DNA of 64,000 nucleotides from CAVQMB01 sp963713445. GTDB lineage: Bacteria > Pseudomonadota > Gammaproteobacteria > Competibacterales > Competibacteraceae. The notes beneath the pieces were generated by a model. It worked only from the letters and a program-made list of their open reading frames with translations. It searched no databases and had not been told where the DNA came from. The translations under genes and the position numbers were made by a program. The stretch covers positions 150,958-214,957 of the forward strand of contig CAVQMB010000047.1 in NCBI GenBank assembly GCA_963713445.1. Direction: 5' to 3'. Within the stretch, counting starts at the first letter, position 1. Each line of letters opens with the position of its first letter. Of the stretch, positions 45,337-55,792 are shown in pieces.

Positions 45337-46335
45337 TTACGGGATGGCCGGCTCCCGCCCCAGAAAATGCGTCAAAAGGTCACGGGCCGCCGCAGGCGCC
45401 GGTTGTTCACCGGCAACGACCGCCGCTTCGAGCTGGGCCAGGCGGGCCCTGACGCCCGGCTCATCCTGGAACGCCAGCAATAAGCCTTCGCGCAGTTCCT
45501 GCCATAACCAGGCCCGGGCCTGATCCGCCCGCAGCCGGTCGAACTGACCGGCATCAGTCAGCGCGTGGCGAAACTGGCAGACGGCCTCCCAGGCCGATTC
45601 GATACCGCGATCTTCCATAGCCGAACACAGCTCCACACGCGGCCGCCAGTGGGCCGTGCGCGGCTGCATCAGCCGTAGTGCATGGCTGTACTCGGTGGCC
45701 GCCCGGCGTGCCGCTGGCAGCAAGTCGCCGTCAGCCTTGTTGACCAGCACCAGGTCGGCCAGCTCCATGATACCCCGCTTGATCCCCTGCAACTCGTCGC
45801 CACCGCCCGGCACCAACAGCAGCAGGAACATGTCGGTCATGTCGGCCACGGCGCCCTCGGACTGACCGACACCCACCGTTTCCACGATGATCACGTCGAA
45901 GCCGGCCGCCTCGCATACCAGCATGGCTTCACGGGTACGCCGGGCCACCCCGCCCAGCGTGCGTCCGGCCGGCGCCGGCCGGATAAAGGCTTCGGGCCGG
46001 CGGGCCAGTTGCTCCATCCGGGTCTTGTCACCCAGGATCGAACCGCCGCTGCGCGCCGAACTGGGGTCGACGGCCAGCACCGCGACCCGGTGCCCCCGCT
46101 CCAGCAGATACAGCCCGAAAGCCTCGATGAAGGTGGATTTGCCGACCCCGGGCACGCCGGATATTCCCAGCCGGATGCTGTTGCCGGTCGCCGGCAGCAA
46201 GTCCGCCATTAACTGTTCAGCACGACACTGATGGTCAGCGCGGGTGGATTCGATCAGGGTGATGGCGCGCGCCAGGGCCCGGCGCTGGCCGGCTTGAACC
46301 GCCCGCGCCAGTTTAGCGGGGTCGTCCCGGGTCAT
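45337..46335 (-). CDS. meaB: Methylmalonyl-CoA mutase-associated GTPase MeaB
   Basis: The protein has 332 residues. The G domain has GVPGVGKSTFIEAFG (P-loop), DPSSARSGGSILGDKTRM, ETVGVGQSEGAVADMTDMF and VNKADGD. These are the SIMIBI-class features of MeaB/ArgK proteins, which gate cobalamin delivery to and protect the B12-dependent mutase encoded at 50354-52510. Its ATG overlaps the pccA stop (ATGA). It is the last gene of the propionate operon. Confidence 0.93.
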   Translation of the reverse strand: MTRDDPAKLARAVQAGQRRALARAITLIESTRADHQCRAEQLMADLLPATGNSIRLGISGVPGVGKSTFIEAFGLYLLERGHRVAVLAVDPSSARSGGSILGDKTRMEQLARRPEAFIRPAPAGRTLGGVARRTREAMLVCEAAGFDVIIVETVGVGQSEGAVADMTDMFLLLLVPGGGDELQGIKRGIMELADLVLVNKADGDLLPAARRAATEYSHALRLMQPRTAHWRPRVELCSAMEDRGIESAWEAVCQFRHALTDAGQFDRLRADQARAWLWQELREGLLLAFQDEPGVRARLAQLEAAVVAGEQPAPAAARDLLTHFLGREPAIP

Positions 46336-48317
46336 TCGAACTCGATGATCGGCTGGTCCACGGCCAGACTGCTACCGGTTTCCGCCAGCACGGCGGCCAC
46401 TTTGCCGTCGCTGACCGCCCGCAGCACGTTCTCCATCTTCATCGCCTCGACCACCGCCAGATCCTGACCCGCCTTGATTTCCTCGCCGGGTTGCACCAGG
46501 ACCTGCGACAGCAATCCCGGCATTGGCGAGAGCAGGAACCGGCTCAGATCGGGCGGCGCTTTTTCCGGCATCAACCGCTGAGCCGCGGCAGCGTGCGGCG
46601 TCAGCACCAGCACCCGCAGTTGCAGGCCGGCATGACTCAGCCGGTAACCGATACCGTCACGCTCGACCTGAACGCATACGGGTTCGCCATTGACGCTGGC
46701 CTTGAACAAGGGCTCGCCCGGCTGCCAGTCGCTGTCGATCCGCAGACGCTGGCCGTCGTGCACGACTTCGTGCCCGGCGTCAGTCACCACAACTTGCAGC
46801 GGATGGTGTTCGCCGTTCACCACCACGACCCAGTCGTCACCCACCACATAGCGATGGCCCGGCAACTGGCCGTTGGTCGCAGCCACCCGATCGGCATAGC
46901 GGCGATGAATGGCGCCCGCCACTGCGGCCAGCAGGCGCAGTTCGGCGGCGCCGGGCTCGGGCGGCTGGTAGCCGTCGGGATACTCCTCGGCGATGAAACC
47001 GGTGCTGATATCACCCTCGCGAAACCGCTGATGGGCCATCACCGACGCCAGGAACGGGATGTTGTGGGCGACCCCCTGGACGTAGAAGGCATCCAGCGCG
47101 GCCCGCATGTTGGCGATGGCGCGATCGCGATCCTCGCCCCAGGTGATCAGCTTGGCGATCATCGGGTCGTAGAACATCGATACCTCACCGCCTTCGTAGA
47201 CGCCGGTGTCGACCCGCACCTGACGGTCCTCAGCCGGCGGCCGGTAGCGTACCAGCCGGCCTGTGGAGGGGAGGAAGCCGCGCAGCGGATCCTCCGCGTA
47301 GATGCGCGATTCCATCGCCCAGCCGTTAATCCCGACCTGCTCCTGGCTCAAAGCAAGCGGCTCGCCGGCGGCGACCTTTAGCATCTGCTCGACCAGATCG
47401 ATACCGGTAATCAATTCGGTCACCGGATGTTCGACCTGCAGCCGGGTGTTCATTTCCAGAAAATAGAAGTTGCGTGACCGGTCGACGATGAACTCGACGG
47501 TGCCGGCCGAGCGGTAGCCGACCGCCTGCGCCAGGGCACAAGCCTGCTCGCCCATGGCCCGGCGGGTCGAGGCGTCCAGAAACGATGATGGCGCCTCTTC
47601 GATGATTTTCTGATGGCGGCGCTGAATCGAACATTCGCGCTCGTTCAGATACAACACCTTGCCGTGGCCGTCGGCCAGCACCTGAATTTCGATATGACGC
47701 GGCTGTTCGATGAATTTCTCGATGAACACCCGGTCATCGCCGAAGCTGGTCTTGGCCTCGCTGGTGGCGCGGACGAAGCCATCGCGACACTCGGCCTCGT
47801 TCCAGGCCAGGCGCATGCCCTTGCCGCCGCCACCAGCGCTGGCCTTGAGCATCACCGGGTAGCCGATCTCGTTGGCAATCGCCACCGCCTGCCCGGCATC
47901 GGCGATCACCTCGGTGTGGCCGGGCACGGTGCTGACCCCGGCCTTGATGGCCAGCTTTTTCGAGGTGATCTTGTCACCCATGGCCTCGATCGCCGCCACC
48001 GGCGGCCCGACGAAAGCGATACCGGCAGCCTCCAGCGCCTCGGCGAAGCGGGCGTTTTCGGACAGAAAGCCGTAGCCGGGATGGACCGCTTCCGCCCCGG
48101 TATCGCGACAGGCCTGCACGATCCGCCCGATCTGCAGATAACTCTGCGCCGACGGCGGCGGTCCGATCGCCACCGCCTCGTCCGCCATGCGCACATGCAG
48201 CGCTTCCCGGTCGGCTTCGGAGAACACCGCCACGGTCTTGATACCCAACCGCCGGGCGGTCTTGATGACACGGCAGGCAATTTCGCCGCGGTTGGCAATT
48301 AGGAGTTTGGAGAACAT
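46332..48317 (-). CDS. pccA: Propionyl-CoA carboxylase alpha subunit (biotin carboxylase/BCCP)
   Basis: The protein has 661 residues. The biotin carboxylase domain (1-445) starts FSKLLIANRGEIACRV and has ATP-grasp motifs KASAGGGGKGMR and the loop FIEKFIEQPRHIEIQVLADGHG. A beta-barrel linker follows, and the C-terminal biotinyl domain carries VVEAMKMENVLRA. Position between pccB and meaB, with a mutase gene in the same operon, favours propionyl-CoA over methylcrotonyl-CoA. No Shine-Dalgarno precedes the ATG at 48317; instead the leader is made of AACTGAC-type repeats from the inserted cassette. Confidence 0.9.
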   Translation of the reverse strand: MFSKLLIANRGEIACRVIKTARRLGIKTVAVFSEADREALHVRMADEAVAIGPPPSAQSYLQIGRIVQACRDTGAEAVHPGYGFLSENARFAEALEAAGIAFVGPPVAAIEAMGDKITSKKLAIKAGVSTVPGHTEVIADAGQAVAIANEIGYPVMLKASAGGGGKGMRLAWNEAECRDGFVRATSEAKTSFGDDRVFIEKFIEQPRHIEIQVLADGHGKVLYLNERECSIQRRHQKIIEEAPSSFLDASTRRAMGEQACALAQAVGYRSAGTVEFIVDRSRNFYFLEMNTRLQVEHPVTELITGIDLVEQMLKVAAGEPLALSQEQVGINGWAMESRIYAEDPLRGFLPSTGRLVRYRPPAEDRQVRVDTGVYEGGEVSMFYDPMIAKLITWGEDRDRAIANMRAALDAFYVQGVAHNIPFLASVMAHQRFREGDISTGFIAEEYPDGYQPPEPGAAELRLLAAVAGAIHRRYADRVAATNGQLPGHRYVVGDDWVVVVNGEHHPLQVVVTDAGHEVVHDGQRLRIDSDWQPGEPLFKASVNGEPVCVQVERDGIGYRLSHAGLQLRVLVLTPHAAAAQRLMPEKAPPDLSRFLLSPMPGLLSQVLVQPGEEIKAGQDLAVVEAMKMENVLRAVSDGKVAAVLAETGSSLAVDQPIIEFE

Positions 48318-48776
48318 TGGTTGTTAGTTGATAGTCATTAGTTGTCAGTTGTCAGTTGTCAGTTGTCGTAATTCTGCGATTGAGTGCGGTAAGCATGCGT
48401 TTGATCTCCACGATCTGATCCTCGAGTATGAGATGCTGCGCGTCCGTCATGTAACCGAGGTCCCGGGCCAGCATTAGATGGTATTCGACTTCGGCAGCGG
48501 AGCCCGCCGCGATGTGAAGAAATCGCCCCATGTCCTTGGCCGTTCCCCGCCCACAACCTTCCGCGATATTGGCAGGAACCGACACTGCCGCCCGCCGCAA
48601 TTGGCCAACCAATCCGAACCGCTCATCAGCGGGGAACGCTGTCGACTCGCGATATACCTGCAAGGTCAGATGATGCGCCTTTTTCCAAACCTTCAACTCG
48701 CGAAAATCCTGCATGCATCAACTGCCCAAATCACCCGAAACTGAAAACTGAAAACTATCAACTGACAACTTCCCGC
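48318..48776. mobile_element. Repeat-flanked four-helix-bundle gene cassette between pccB and pccA
   Basis: The whole pccB-pccA gap is one unit. On the left, four tandem AGTTGTC heptamers (48340-48367) follow a related AGTTGATAGT stretch. On the right, AACTGAAAACTGAAAACT and ATCAACTGACAACT (48739-48770) are inverted copies of the same motifs. The central gene encodes a four-helix-bundle protein whose last codons and stop lie in the heptamer array. No transposase is present. Confidence 0.55.
48352..48714 (-). CDS. Four-helix-bundle protein (23S rRNA intervening-sequence protein family)
   Basis: The protein has 120 residues. FRELKVWKKAHHLTLQVYRES, FGLVGQLRRAAVSVPANIAEGCGR, GRFLHIAAGSAAEVEYHLMLARDLGY and IKRMLTALNRRI are the four helices and diagnostic motifs of the S23/TIGR02436 family. 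The family was first found in intervening sequences of 23S rRNA and is related to Avd of diversity-generating retroelements. Here it sits inside a metabolic operon, on the operon strand, flanked by inverted AGTTGTC-type repeats; its C-terminal TTTDN-stop is encoded by the repeats. Function is unknown; nucleic-acid binding as a homopentamer is proposed for the family. Confidence 0.88.
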   Translation of the reverse strand: MQDFRELKVWKKAHHLTLQVYRESTAFPADERFGLVGQLRRAAVSVPANIAEGCGRGTAKDMGRFLHIAAGSAAEVEYHLMLARDLGYMTDAQHLILEDQIVEIKRMLTALNRRITTTDN

Positions 48777-50317
<1,541 letters not shown>

Positions 50318-50353
50318 CGATCTGACCTGTTGCTCTGTTGTGGCGCCGGCGGC

Positions 50354-52510
50354 TCAGGCCGGCTGGTGGCGCTCGCCGATCAGCCGCAGCACCTCGGCGG
50401 CGGCCACTGGAATGTTGGTGCCGGGTCCGAAGATCGCGGCCACGCCGGCGGCGCGCAGCATGGCGTGATCCTGGGGCGGGATGACGCCGCCGCAGACCAC
50501 CAGGATATCCCCGGCGCCCTCGGCCCGCAGCGCCTCCAGCAGCGCCGGCACCAGCGTCTTGTGCCCGGCCGCCTGGGACGAGACGCCGATCACGTGGACA
50601 TCGCTCTCGATGGCCTGCCGGGCGGCCTCCTCCGGAGTCTGAAACAGCGGCCCGATGTCGACATCGAAACCGATGTCGGCGAACGCCGTCGCGATCACCT
50701 TGGCCCCGCGGTCGTGGCCGTCCTGCCCGAGTTTGACCACCAGCATGCGCGGCCGCCGGCCCTCGGCCCGGGCGAACCGTTCCACCTCGTCGCGGATCCG
50801 GGCAAAGCCCTCGTCGCCGTCATACGCCGAACCGTAGACCCCGGAAATCGAACGGATCACGGCGCGATGGCGGCCCCAGGTCTTCTCCAGCGCATCGGAG
50901 ATCTCGCCTACCGTGGCCCGCGCCCGTGCCGCATCTACCGCGCGCGCCAGCAGATTGTCCTCGGGTTTGTCGGCCGCGGCCGTGAGCGCGTCCAGGGCCG
51001 CCTGGCAGGCGCCATCATCACGCTCGCTGCGGACCTGCTGCAACCGCCGGATCTGGGCTTCGCGCACCGCACTGTTGTCGATGCTGCGAATGTCGACCTC
51101 ATCGGCGTTATCGGCCTGATACTTGTTGACCCCGACGATCACTTCCTCGCCGCGGTCGATACCGGCCTGGCGGCGGGCGGCGGCTTCCTCGATGCGCAGC
51201 TTGGGCATGCCGGATTCGACCGCCCGGGTCATTCCGCCCATGGCTTCGACCTCGTCGATCAGCTCGCGCGCGGCGGCGACCAGATCGGCGGTCAAGCGCT
51301 CGACGTAGTACGACCCCGCCAGCGGGTCGACCACCTTGGTGATGCCGGTTTCTTCCTGCAGCATGAGCTGGGTGTTGCGGGCAATCCGGGCCGAGAACTC
51401 GCTCGGCAGCGCCAGCGCCTCGTCGAACGAATTGGTGTGCAGCGACTGGGTACCGCCCAGCGCCGCGGCCAGCGCTTCCAGAGCCGTGCGGACCACGTTG
51501 TTGTAAGGGTCCTGACCGGTCAGGCTGACGCCGGAGGTCTGGCAGTGGGTGCGCAGCATCAGGGAACGCGGGTCCTCGGGCAGGAACAGCTCCCGCATCA
51601 GCTCGGCCCACAGGGTGCGGGCGGCACGCAGCTTGGCCACCTCCATGAAGAAATTCATGCCGATGGCGAAGAAGAAGCTGAGCCGCGGGGCGAACTCGTC
51701 GACGTTGAGCCCGCTGGCGAGCGCGGCGCGGACGTACTCGATGCCGTCAGCCAGTGTGAAGGCCAGTTCCTGCACCGCCGTGGCGCCGGCCTCCTGCATG
51801 TGGTACCCGGAAATCGACACCGAATTGAACCGCGGCATCCGCCGCGCCGCGTAGCCGATGATGTCGGAGACGATGCGCATCGACGGTTCCGGCGGATAAA
51901 TGTAGGTGTTGCGGACCATGAACTCTTTGAGGATATCGTTCTGCAGCGTGCCGGACAGGCGCTCCGGGGTCACGCCCTGCTCCTCCGCGGCGACGATGTA
52001 CATCGCCATCACCGGTAATACCGCACCGTTCATGGTCATCGAGACCGACATCTTGTCCAGCGGAATGCCGTCGAACAGGATCTTCATGTCCGCGACCGAA
52101 TCGATCGCCACGCCCGCCTTGCCGACATCGCCCAGCACCCGCGGATGATCGGAGTCGTACCCCCGATGGGTCGCCAGATCGAACGCCACCGACAGCCCGG
52201 TCTGCCCGGCCGCCAGATTCCGGCGGTAAAAGGCGTTGGATTCCTCAGCGGTGGAGAACCCGGCGTACTGGCGCAAGGTCCAGGGCCGGTTGGTGTACAT
52301 GGTGGCGCGCACGCCGCGCGTATAGGGCGCGAATCCGGGCAGCGAGTCAACCTGCTGGTCGAGCCCCGCCAGATCGTCCGCCGTGTAAAGCGGCTTGATG
52401 CTCAGCCCTTCCGGGGTCTGCCAGTTCAGGCTGTCAGGCTGACGCCCTTTGAGTTCATGCGCCGCCAGCCGCTCCCAGTCCTCATGGGTTGGCTTTTTGA
52501 ATTGCGCCAT
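50354..52510 (-). CDS. scpA: Methylmalonyl-CoA mutase (adenosylcobalamin-dependent)
   Basis: The protein has 718 residues, uninterrupted, one-chain type. The TIM-barrel substrate domain (about 50-560) includes RATMYTNRPWTLRQYAGFSTAEESN and FFFAIGMNFFMEVAKLRAARTLW, with RTHCQTSGVSLTGQDPYNN. The C-terminal B12 domain has KLGQDGHDRGAKVIATAFADIGFDV, the DxHxxG lower-ligand motif, and VIGVSSQAAGHKTL. It interconverts methylmalonyl-CoA and succinyl-CoA. It is the first gene of the operon mutase-pccB-(cassette)-pccA-meaB, on the minus strand. Confidence 0.95.
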   Translation of the reverse strand: MAQFKKPTHEDWERLAAHELKGRQPDSLNWQTPEGLSIKPLYTADDLAGLDQQVDSLPGFAPYTRGVRATMYTNRPWTLRQYAGFSTAEESNAFYRRNLAAGQTGLSVAFDLATHRGYDSDHPRVLGDVGKAGVAIDSVADMKILFDGIPLDKMSVSMTMNGAVLPVMAMYIVAAEEQGVTPERLSGTLQNDILKEFMVRNTYIYPPEPSMRIVSDIIGYAARRMPRFNSVSISGYHMQEAGATAVQELAFTLADGIEYVRAALASGLNVDEFAPRLSFFFAIGMNFFMEVAKLRAARTLWAELMRELFLPEDPRSLMLRTHCQTSGVSLTGQDPYNNVVRTALEALAAALGGTQSLHTNSFDEALALPSEFSARIARNTQLMLQEETGITKVVDPLAGSYYVERLTADLVAAARELIDEVEAMGGMTRAVESGMPKLRIEEAAARRQAGIDRGEEVIVGVNKYQADNADEVDIRSIDNSAVREAQIRRLQQVRSERDDGACQAALDALTAAADKPEDNLLARAVDAARARATVGEISDALEKTWGRHRAVIRSISGVYGSAYDGDEGFARIRDEVERFARAEGRRPRMLVVKLGQDGHDRGAKVIATAFADIGFDVDIGPLFQTPEEAARQAIESDVHVIGVSSQAAGHKTLVPALLEALRAEGAGDILVVCGGVIPPQDHAMLRAAGVAAIFGPGTNIPVAAAEVLRLIGERHQPA

Positions 52511-52607
52511 CAGATGTCTCCCATTCGCTGAGGCCTAACCCACTAATGTTAGCAGAAGACCTCTGACGGGTGCTCAACAATGGTGGCGTGGCGGGATAAA
52601 GCAGGCC

Positions 52608-52641
52608 GCATATTGTCAACTGTCGACTGTTGACAATATGC
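52608..52641. promoter_or_regulatory. 34-bp palindrome overlapping a promoter, candidate GntR operator
   Basis: GCATATTGTCAAC (52608-52620) and GTTGACAATATGC (52629-52641) are exact complements, and the centre TGTCGACT is itself palindromic apart from its outer pair. TTGACA at 52630-52635, inside the right arm, is a perfect -35; a weak -10 (TTAGAT) follows 17 bases on. The site is 47 bases before the amino acid ABC operon, which ends in a GntR/FCD regulator gene. It also lies upstream of the divergent mutase operon. Confidence 0.6.
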
Positions 52642-52687
52642 CGGGCAGGTAGTTAGATGCCGGGAAAACCAGCGAGGAGAACAGCCG

Positions 52688-53536
52688 GTGCCACGCCACA
52701 ACATCCATCGTTTTTTCGCATTCACGGCAGCGCTCCTGGCGCTCGTTTGGTCTGCGTCAGTCCTGGCCCAGACATCGACCTGGGAGCAGATCCACCAGCG
52801 CGGAACCTTCCGGCTGGGCGTTGCCCAGGCCGATCCCTGGTATTACAACGATCCGCTCAGCGGGAACTGGACCGGTTTCGGTGTACTCCTGGGTCAGGCG
52901 ATCGCCAAAGACATGGGCGTCAAGCTGAAAGTCGTGCCCACCACGTGGGGCAACGCCGTCGCGGCGCTGCAGTCGGGCCGTATCGACGTCATGTTCGTGC
53001 TCGACAAGACGCCCGAGCGGGCCAAGAGCATCAGCTTCATCGACACGCCGCTGCTGTATTACGCCCTGGCGGTCCTGCACAACAAGGGGCTCAAAGTGAG
53101 TCACTGGAGCGATCTGAACAACAGCAAAACCAACGTTGGTGTGACGCTGGGCACCTCGATCGACCGCTTCGTCACCCACACCCTCACCAAGGCCAGCATC
53201 AGCCGCTACCCCAACAACGACAATACCGTCGCCTCATTCCAGTCGGGGCGCTCGGACGCAGTCGTGATGTTTGCCCCGGCACTGACCATGCAGTGGCTGC
53301 GTCTCGGCGCCGGAATCATCTCGGTGCCGAAGCCGGTACAGATTTATGCCACCAGCGCCGGGGTGCGCAAAGGCGACACCCACTGGCGCGATTACCTGAC
53401 CAAGACGATCAAGGGCTATTACCAGAGCGGCAGGATCGAAGCACTGTACGATCAATACCTCAAATCGCGCGGTATCAATCCGTCGCAGGTGCCGCCGATC
53501 ACCAAAGACAAGCTGCAGAACTGGCAGAGCAAGTAG
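52688..53536 (+). CDS. Polar amino acid ABC transporter substrate-binding protein
   Basis: The protein has 282 residues with a GTG start preceded by GAGGAGA. RFFAFTAALLALVWSASVLAQ is a Sec signal. The mature part has the family-3 solute-binding fold: GTFRLGVAQADPWYYNDPLSGNWTGFGVLLGQAIAKDMGVKLKVV, then SGRIDVMFVLDKTPERAKSISFIDTPLLYY, and a C-terminal IEALYDQYLKSRGI. The polar residues after PWYYND and the conserved GRID suggest an amino acid ligand, but which one is open. It heads a six-gene operon. Confidence 0.88.
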   Translation: MPRHNIHRFFAFTAALLALVWSASVLAQTSTWEQIHQRGTFRLGVAQADPWYYNDPLSGNWTGFGVLLGQAIAKDMGVKLKVVPTTWGNAVAALQSGRIDVMFVLDKTPERAKSISFIDTPLLYYALAVLHNKGLKVSHWSDLNNSKTNVGVTLGTSIDRFVTHTLTKASISRYPNNDNTVASFQSGRSDAVVMFAPALTMQWLRLGAGIISVPKPVQIYATSAGVRKGDTHWRDYLTKTIKGYYQSGRIEALYDQYLKSRGINPSQVPPITKDKLQNWQSK

Positions 53537-53613
53537 GCGGCGGCACCGCCCAATGCGTGCCGCCTCGCACTCAGCCGCGGGGCCGGCTGGCTGCCGCCGG
53601 TCCGCGCTGGTCC

Positions 53614-54312
53614 GTGAGCCCACTCACCAGGGCGCCGCTGTTGATCGACTATCACTGGGACTTCAGCGTTGTCTGGAACCACCTGCCGTTGCTGCTGGAA
53701 GGGCTCTACGGCAGCTTCGAGGTCACCGCGGCATCCCTGTTGTTCGGGCTGATTGTCGGCCTGATGGCCGGACTGATGCGGATCAGCAAACGCCGGCCCA
53801 TAGCGGGGCTGGCACGCGTCTACATCACGGTCTTCCGCAGCGTGCCGCCGCTGGTGCAGTTGTTCTGGGCGTTTTACGCCCTGCCGATTCTGCTGCAGAT
53901 CAAATTCACGCCCTATCAGGCTGCGGTATTAACGCTGTCGCTGCAGTCGGGATCATTTTTCGCCGAGATCTTCCGCGGCGGCATTCAGTCGATCGAACGC
54001 GGCCAATGGGAGGCCGGCCGGGCCATCGGCATGCGCCACCTGACACTGATGCGGCGGATCATTCTGCCGCAGGCGGTCAAGCGGATGGTGCTGCCGTTTT
54101 TCGTACGCACCATCGAACTGTTCAAGACCACCACGCTGGTGTCGACGATCGCGTACGCCGACCTTCTGTATCAGGCGATGGTGCTGACCAGCCAGACGTT
54201 CCGGCCACTGGAAATCTACACCGCGGTCGCCGCACTGTACTTCATGGTGATCACCGTCGCCAGCGTCGGCGTGCGCTACTATCAGCGGCGGTTGCAGCGC
54301 GCCGACGCATGA
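53614..54312 (+). CDS. Polar amino acid ABC transporter permease (first)
   Basis: The protein has 232 residues from a GTG at 53614; a TTG at 53641 is another option because no strong ribosome site is visible. It has the HisM-type permease signature: LLEGLYGSFEVTAASLLFGLIVGLMAGLMRISK, FRSVPPLVQLFWAFYALPILL, and the EAA loop QWEAGRAIGMRHLTLMRRIILPQAVKRMVLPF. It forms a heterodimer with the next gene product. A much longer reading that starts at 52657 runs out of frame through the binding protein and is not real. Confidence 0.88.
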   Translation: MSPLTRAPLLIDYHWDFSVVWNHLPLLLEGLYGSFEVTAASLLFGLIVGLMAGLMRISKRRPIAGLARVYITVFRSVPPLVQLFWAFYALPILLQIKFTPYQAAVLTLSLQSGSFFAEIFRGGIQSIERGQWEAGRAIGMRHLTLMRRIILPQAVKRMVLPFFVRTIELFKTTTLVSTIAYADLLYQAMVLTSQTFRPLEIYTAVAALYFMVITVASVGVRYYQRRLQRADA

Positions 54313-54325
54313 GAATGGACTGGCC

Positions 54326-54994
54326 ATGACACCGTATCACTGGAACTTCGCCGTCGTGGTCAAGTATTTCCCCGCCCTGCTGCACGGCCTGGTGGGTACC
54401 CTGCAACTGACCGTGATCTGTCTGGCGTTCGGCATGACGCTGGGGCTGGTGATCGGGATCATGCGCTACAGCAAACGCCGGCTGTGGAGCTGGCCCGCCG
54501 CGGCGTTCATGGAGCTATTCCGCAACGTGCCGGTGCTGGTACAGCTCATCTGGTTCTTCTACGCGCTCCCGGTATTGGTGGGTGTCAAGCTGAGCCCGTT
54601 CGTCGCCGCCGTTTACGCGCTGTCGCTCAATACCGCGGCCTTCTCCGGCGAAATCTACCGCGGTGGCATCGAATCGGTCAGCCGCGGTCAATGGGAGGCC
54701 GGCCGGGCCATCGGCATGCGCTATTTCACCATCATGCGGCGCATCGTGCTGCCCCAGGCCATCAAGATCATGATTCCGCCACTGACCAACCGCGCGATCG
54801 AACTGACCAAAATGACCGCGCTGGCCTCCACCATCGCCGTTGTCGAACTGATGTACCAGGGCGAGCTGGTCAGCTCGGTGACGTACCGGCCGCTGGAGAC
54901 CTACACCACGGTCGCGCTGATCTACCTGATTCTGATTGCCGCCGGCAGCGTGCTGATGAGCCGTGTCGAGCAGCGCCTGCGGCGCAGCGATTGA
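54326..54994 (+). CDS. Polar amino acid ABC transporter permease (second)
   Basis: The protein has 222 residues, closely similar in layout to the preceding permease: LLHGLVGTLQLTVICLAFGMTLGLVIGIMRYSKRR, FRNVPVLVQLIWFFYALPVLVG, and the coupling loop QWEAGRAIGMRYFTIMRRIVLPQAIKIMIPPLTNRAIELTKMTALAST. The two probably arose by duplication. The stop is 14 bases before the ATPase gene. Confidence 0.9.
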   Translation: MTPYHWNFAVVVKYFPALLHGLVGTLQLTVICLAFGMTLGLVIGIMRYSKRRLWSWPAAAFMELFRNVPVLVQLIWFFYALPVLVGVKLSPFVAAVYALSLNTAAFSGEIYRGGIESVSRGQWEAGRAIGMRYFTIMRRIVLPQAIKIMIPPLTNRAIELTKMTALASTIAVVELMYQGELVSSVTYRPLETYTTVALIYLILIAAGSVLMSRVEQRLRRSD

Positions 54995-55008
54995 GCGATC
55001 GGACAACC

Positions 55009-55783
55009 ATGAACCCATTGCTCAGACTGGAGCAATATCCACAAATATTACGGCGCGGCCGAAGTACTGAAAGGCATCGATCTGACGGTCGACAAAGGCG
55101 AGACGGTGGTCATCATCGGCGCCAGCGGTTCCGGGAAAAGCACGCTGCTCCGCTGCATCAACTTTCTCGAACCGCCGACCAGTGGCCGGATCGTCTTCAA
55201 TGGCGAGGCGATCGGCCGCGCGGTCAGCAAAGGCACCAAGGAAACCCTCCGCTACAATGAGCGCGAGCTTTCCCGCCTGCGCACCCATATCGGCATGGTG
55301 TTCCAGCACTTCAATCTGTTTCCGCACATGACAGTGGTGCAGAACGTCATGGAAGGGCTGGTCAGTGTGCTGCATCTGCCGCGCGAGCAGGCCCGGAAGC
55401 GCGCCTTGGACAACCTCGAACAGGTCGGCATCGCCGACAAGGCCGACCAGTACCCCAGCCGGCTCTCCGGCGGCCAGCAGCAGCGCGTGGCGATCGCCCG
55501 GGCGCTGGCCATGGAGCCGGACGTCATGCTGTTCGACGAAGCGACGTCCGCGCTCGATCCGGAACTGGTGGGTGAGGTGTTACGGGCCATGCGGGCGTTG
55601 AGTCAGACCGGCATGACCATGCTGGTCGTCACCCACGAAATGGATTTCGCATTCGCCGCGGCCGACCGGGTGCTCTTCCTGCACGACGGCTTGATTCACG
55701 AACAGGGATCACCGGCCGAGGTTCTCAAGAATCCACAACACAATCGCACCCGCGCGTTCCTGCGCGGGCTCGAACACTTCTAA
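55009..55783 (+). CDS. Polar amino acid ABC transporter ATPase (one-base frameshift near the start)
   Basis: The true start is the ATG at 55009. After MNPLLRLE one extra C at 55033 breaks the frame; without it the protein continues NIHKYYGAAEVLKGIDLTVDKGE and then GASGSGKSTLLRCINFLEPP, giving 257 residues of a GlnQ/HisP-type ATPase. Signature LSGGQQQRVAIARAL and Walker B VMLFDEATSALDPE are intact, as is MVFQHFNLFPHMTV. As read, only a shortened form from 55106 without the first beta-strands could be made. The insertion resembles those in pyc and pccB. Confidence 0.88.
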
Positions 55784-55792
55784 GAGGCTACG

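Noticed and set aside
48340..48367. CRISPR-like tandem repeats
   Set aside because: The units are 7 bases with no spacers and no cas genes are present.
48352..48714. An rRNA intervening sequence, because of the S23-family gene
   Set aside because: No rRNA sequence flanks the gene; both sides are carboxylase genes.
52657..54312. Long 551-codon plus-strand reading frame
   Set aside because: Its first 300 codons run out of frame through the binding-protein gene, and only the last part is the permease; no stop happens to occur between them.
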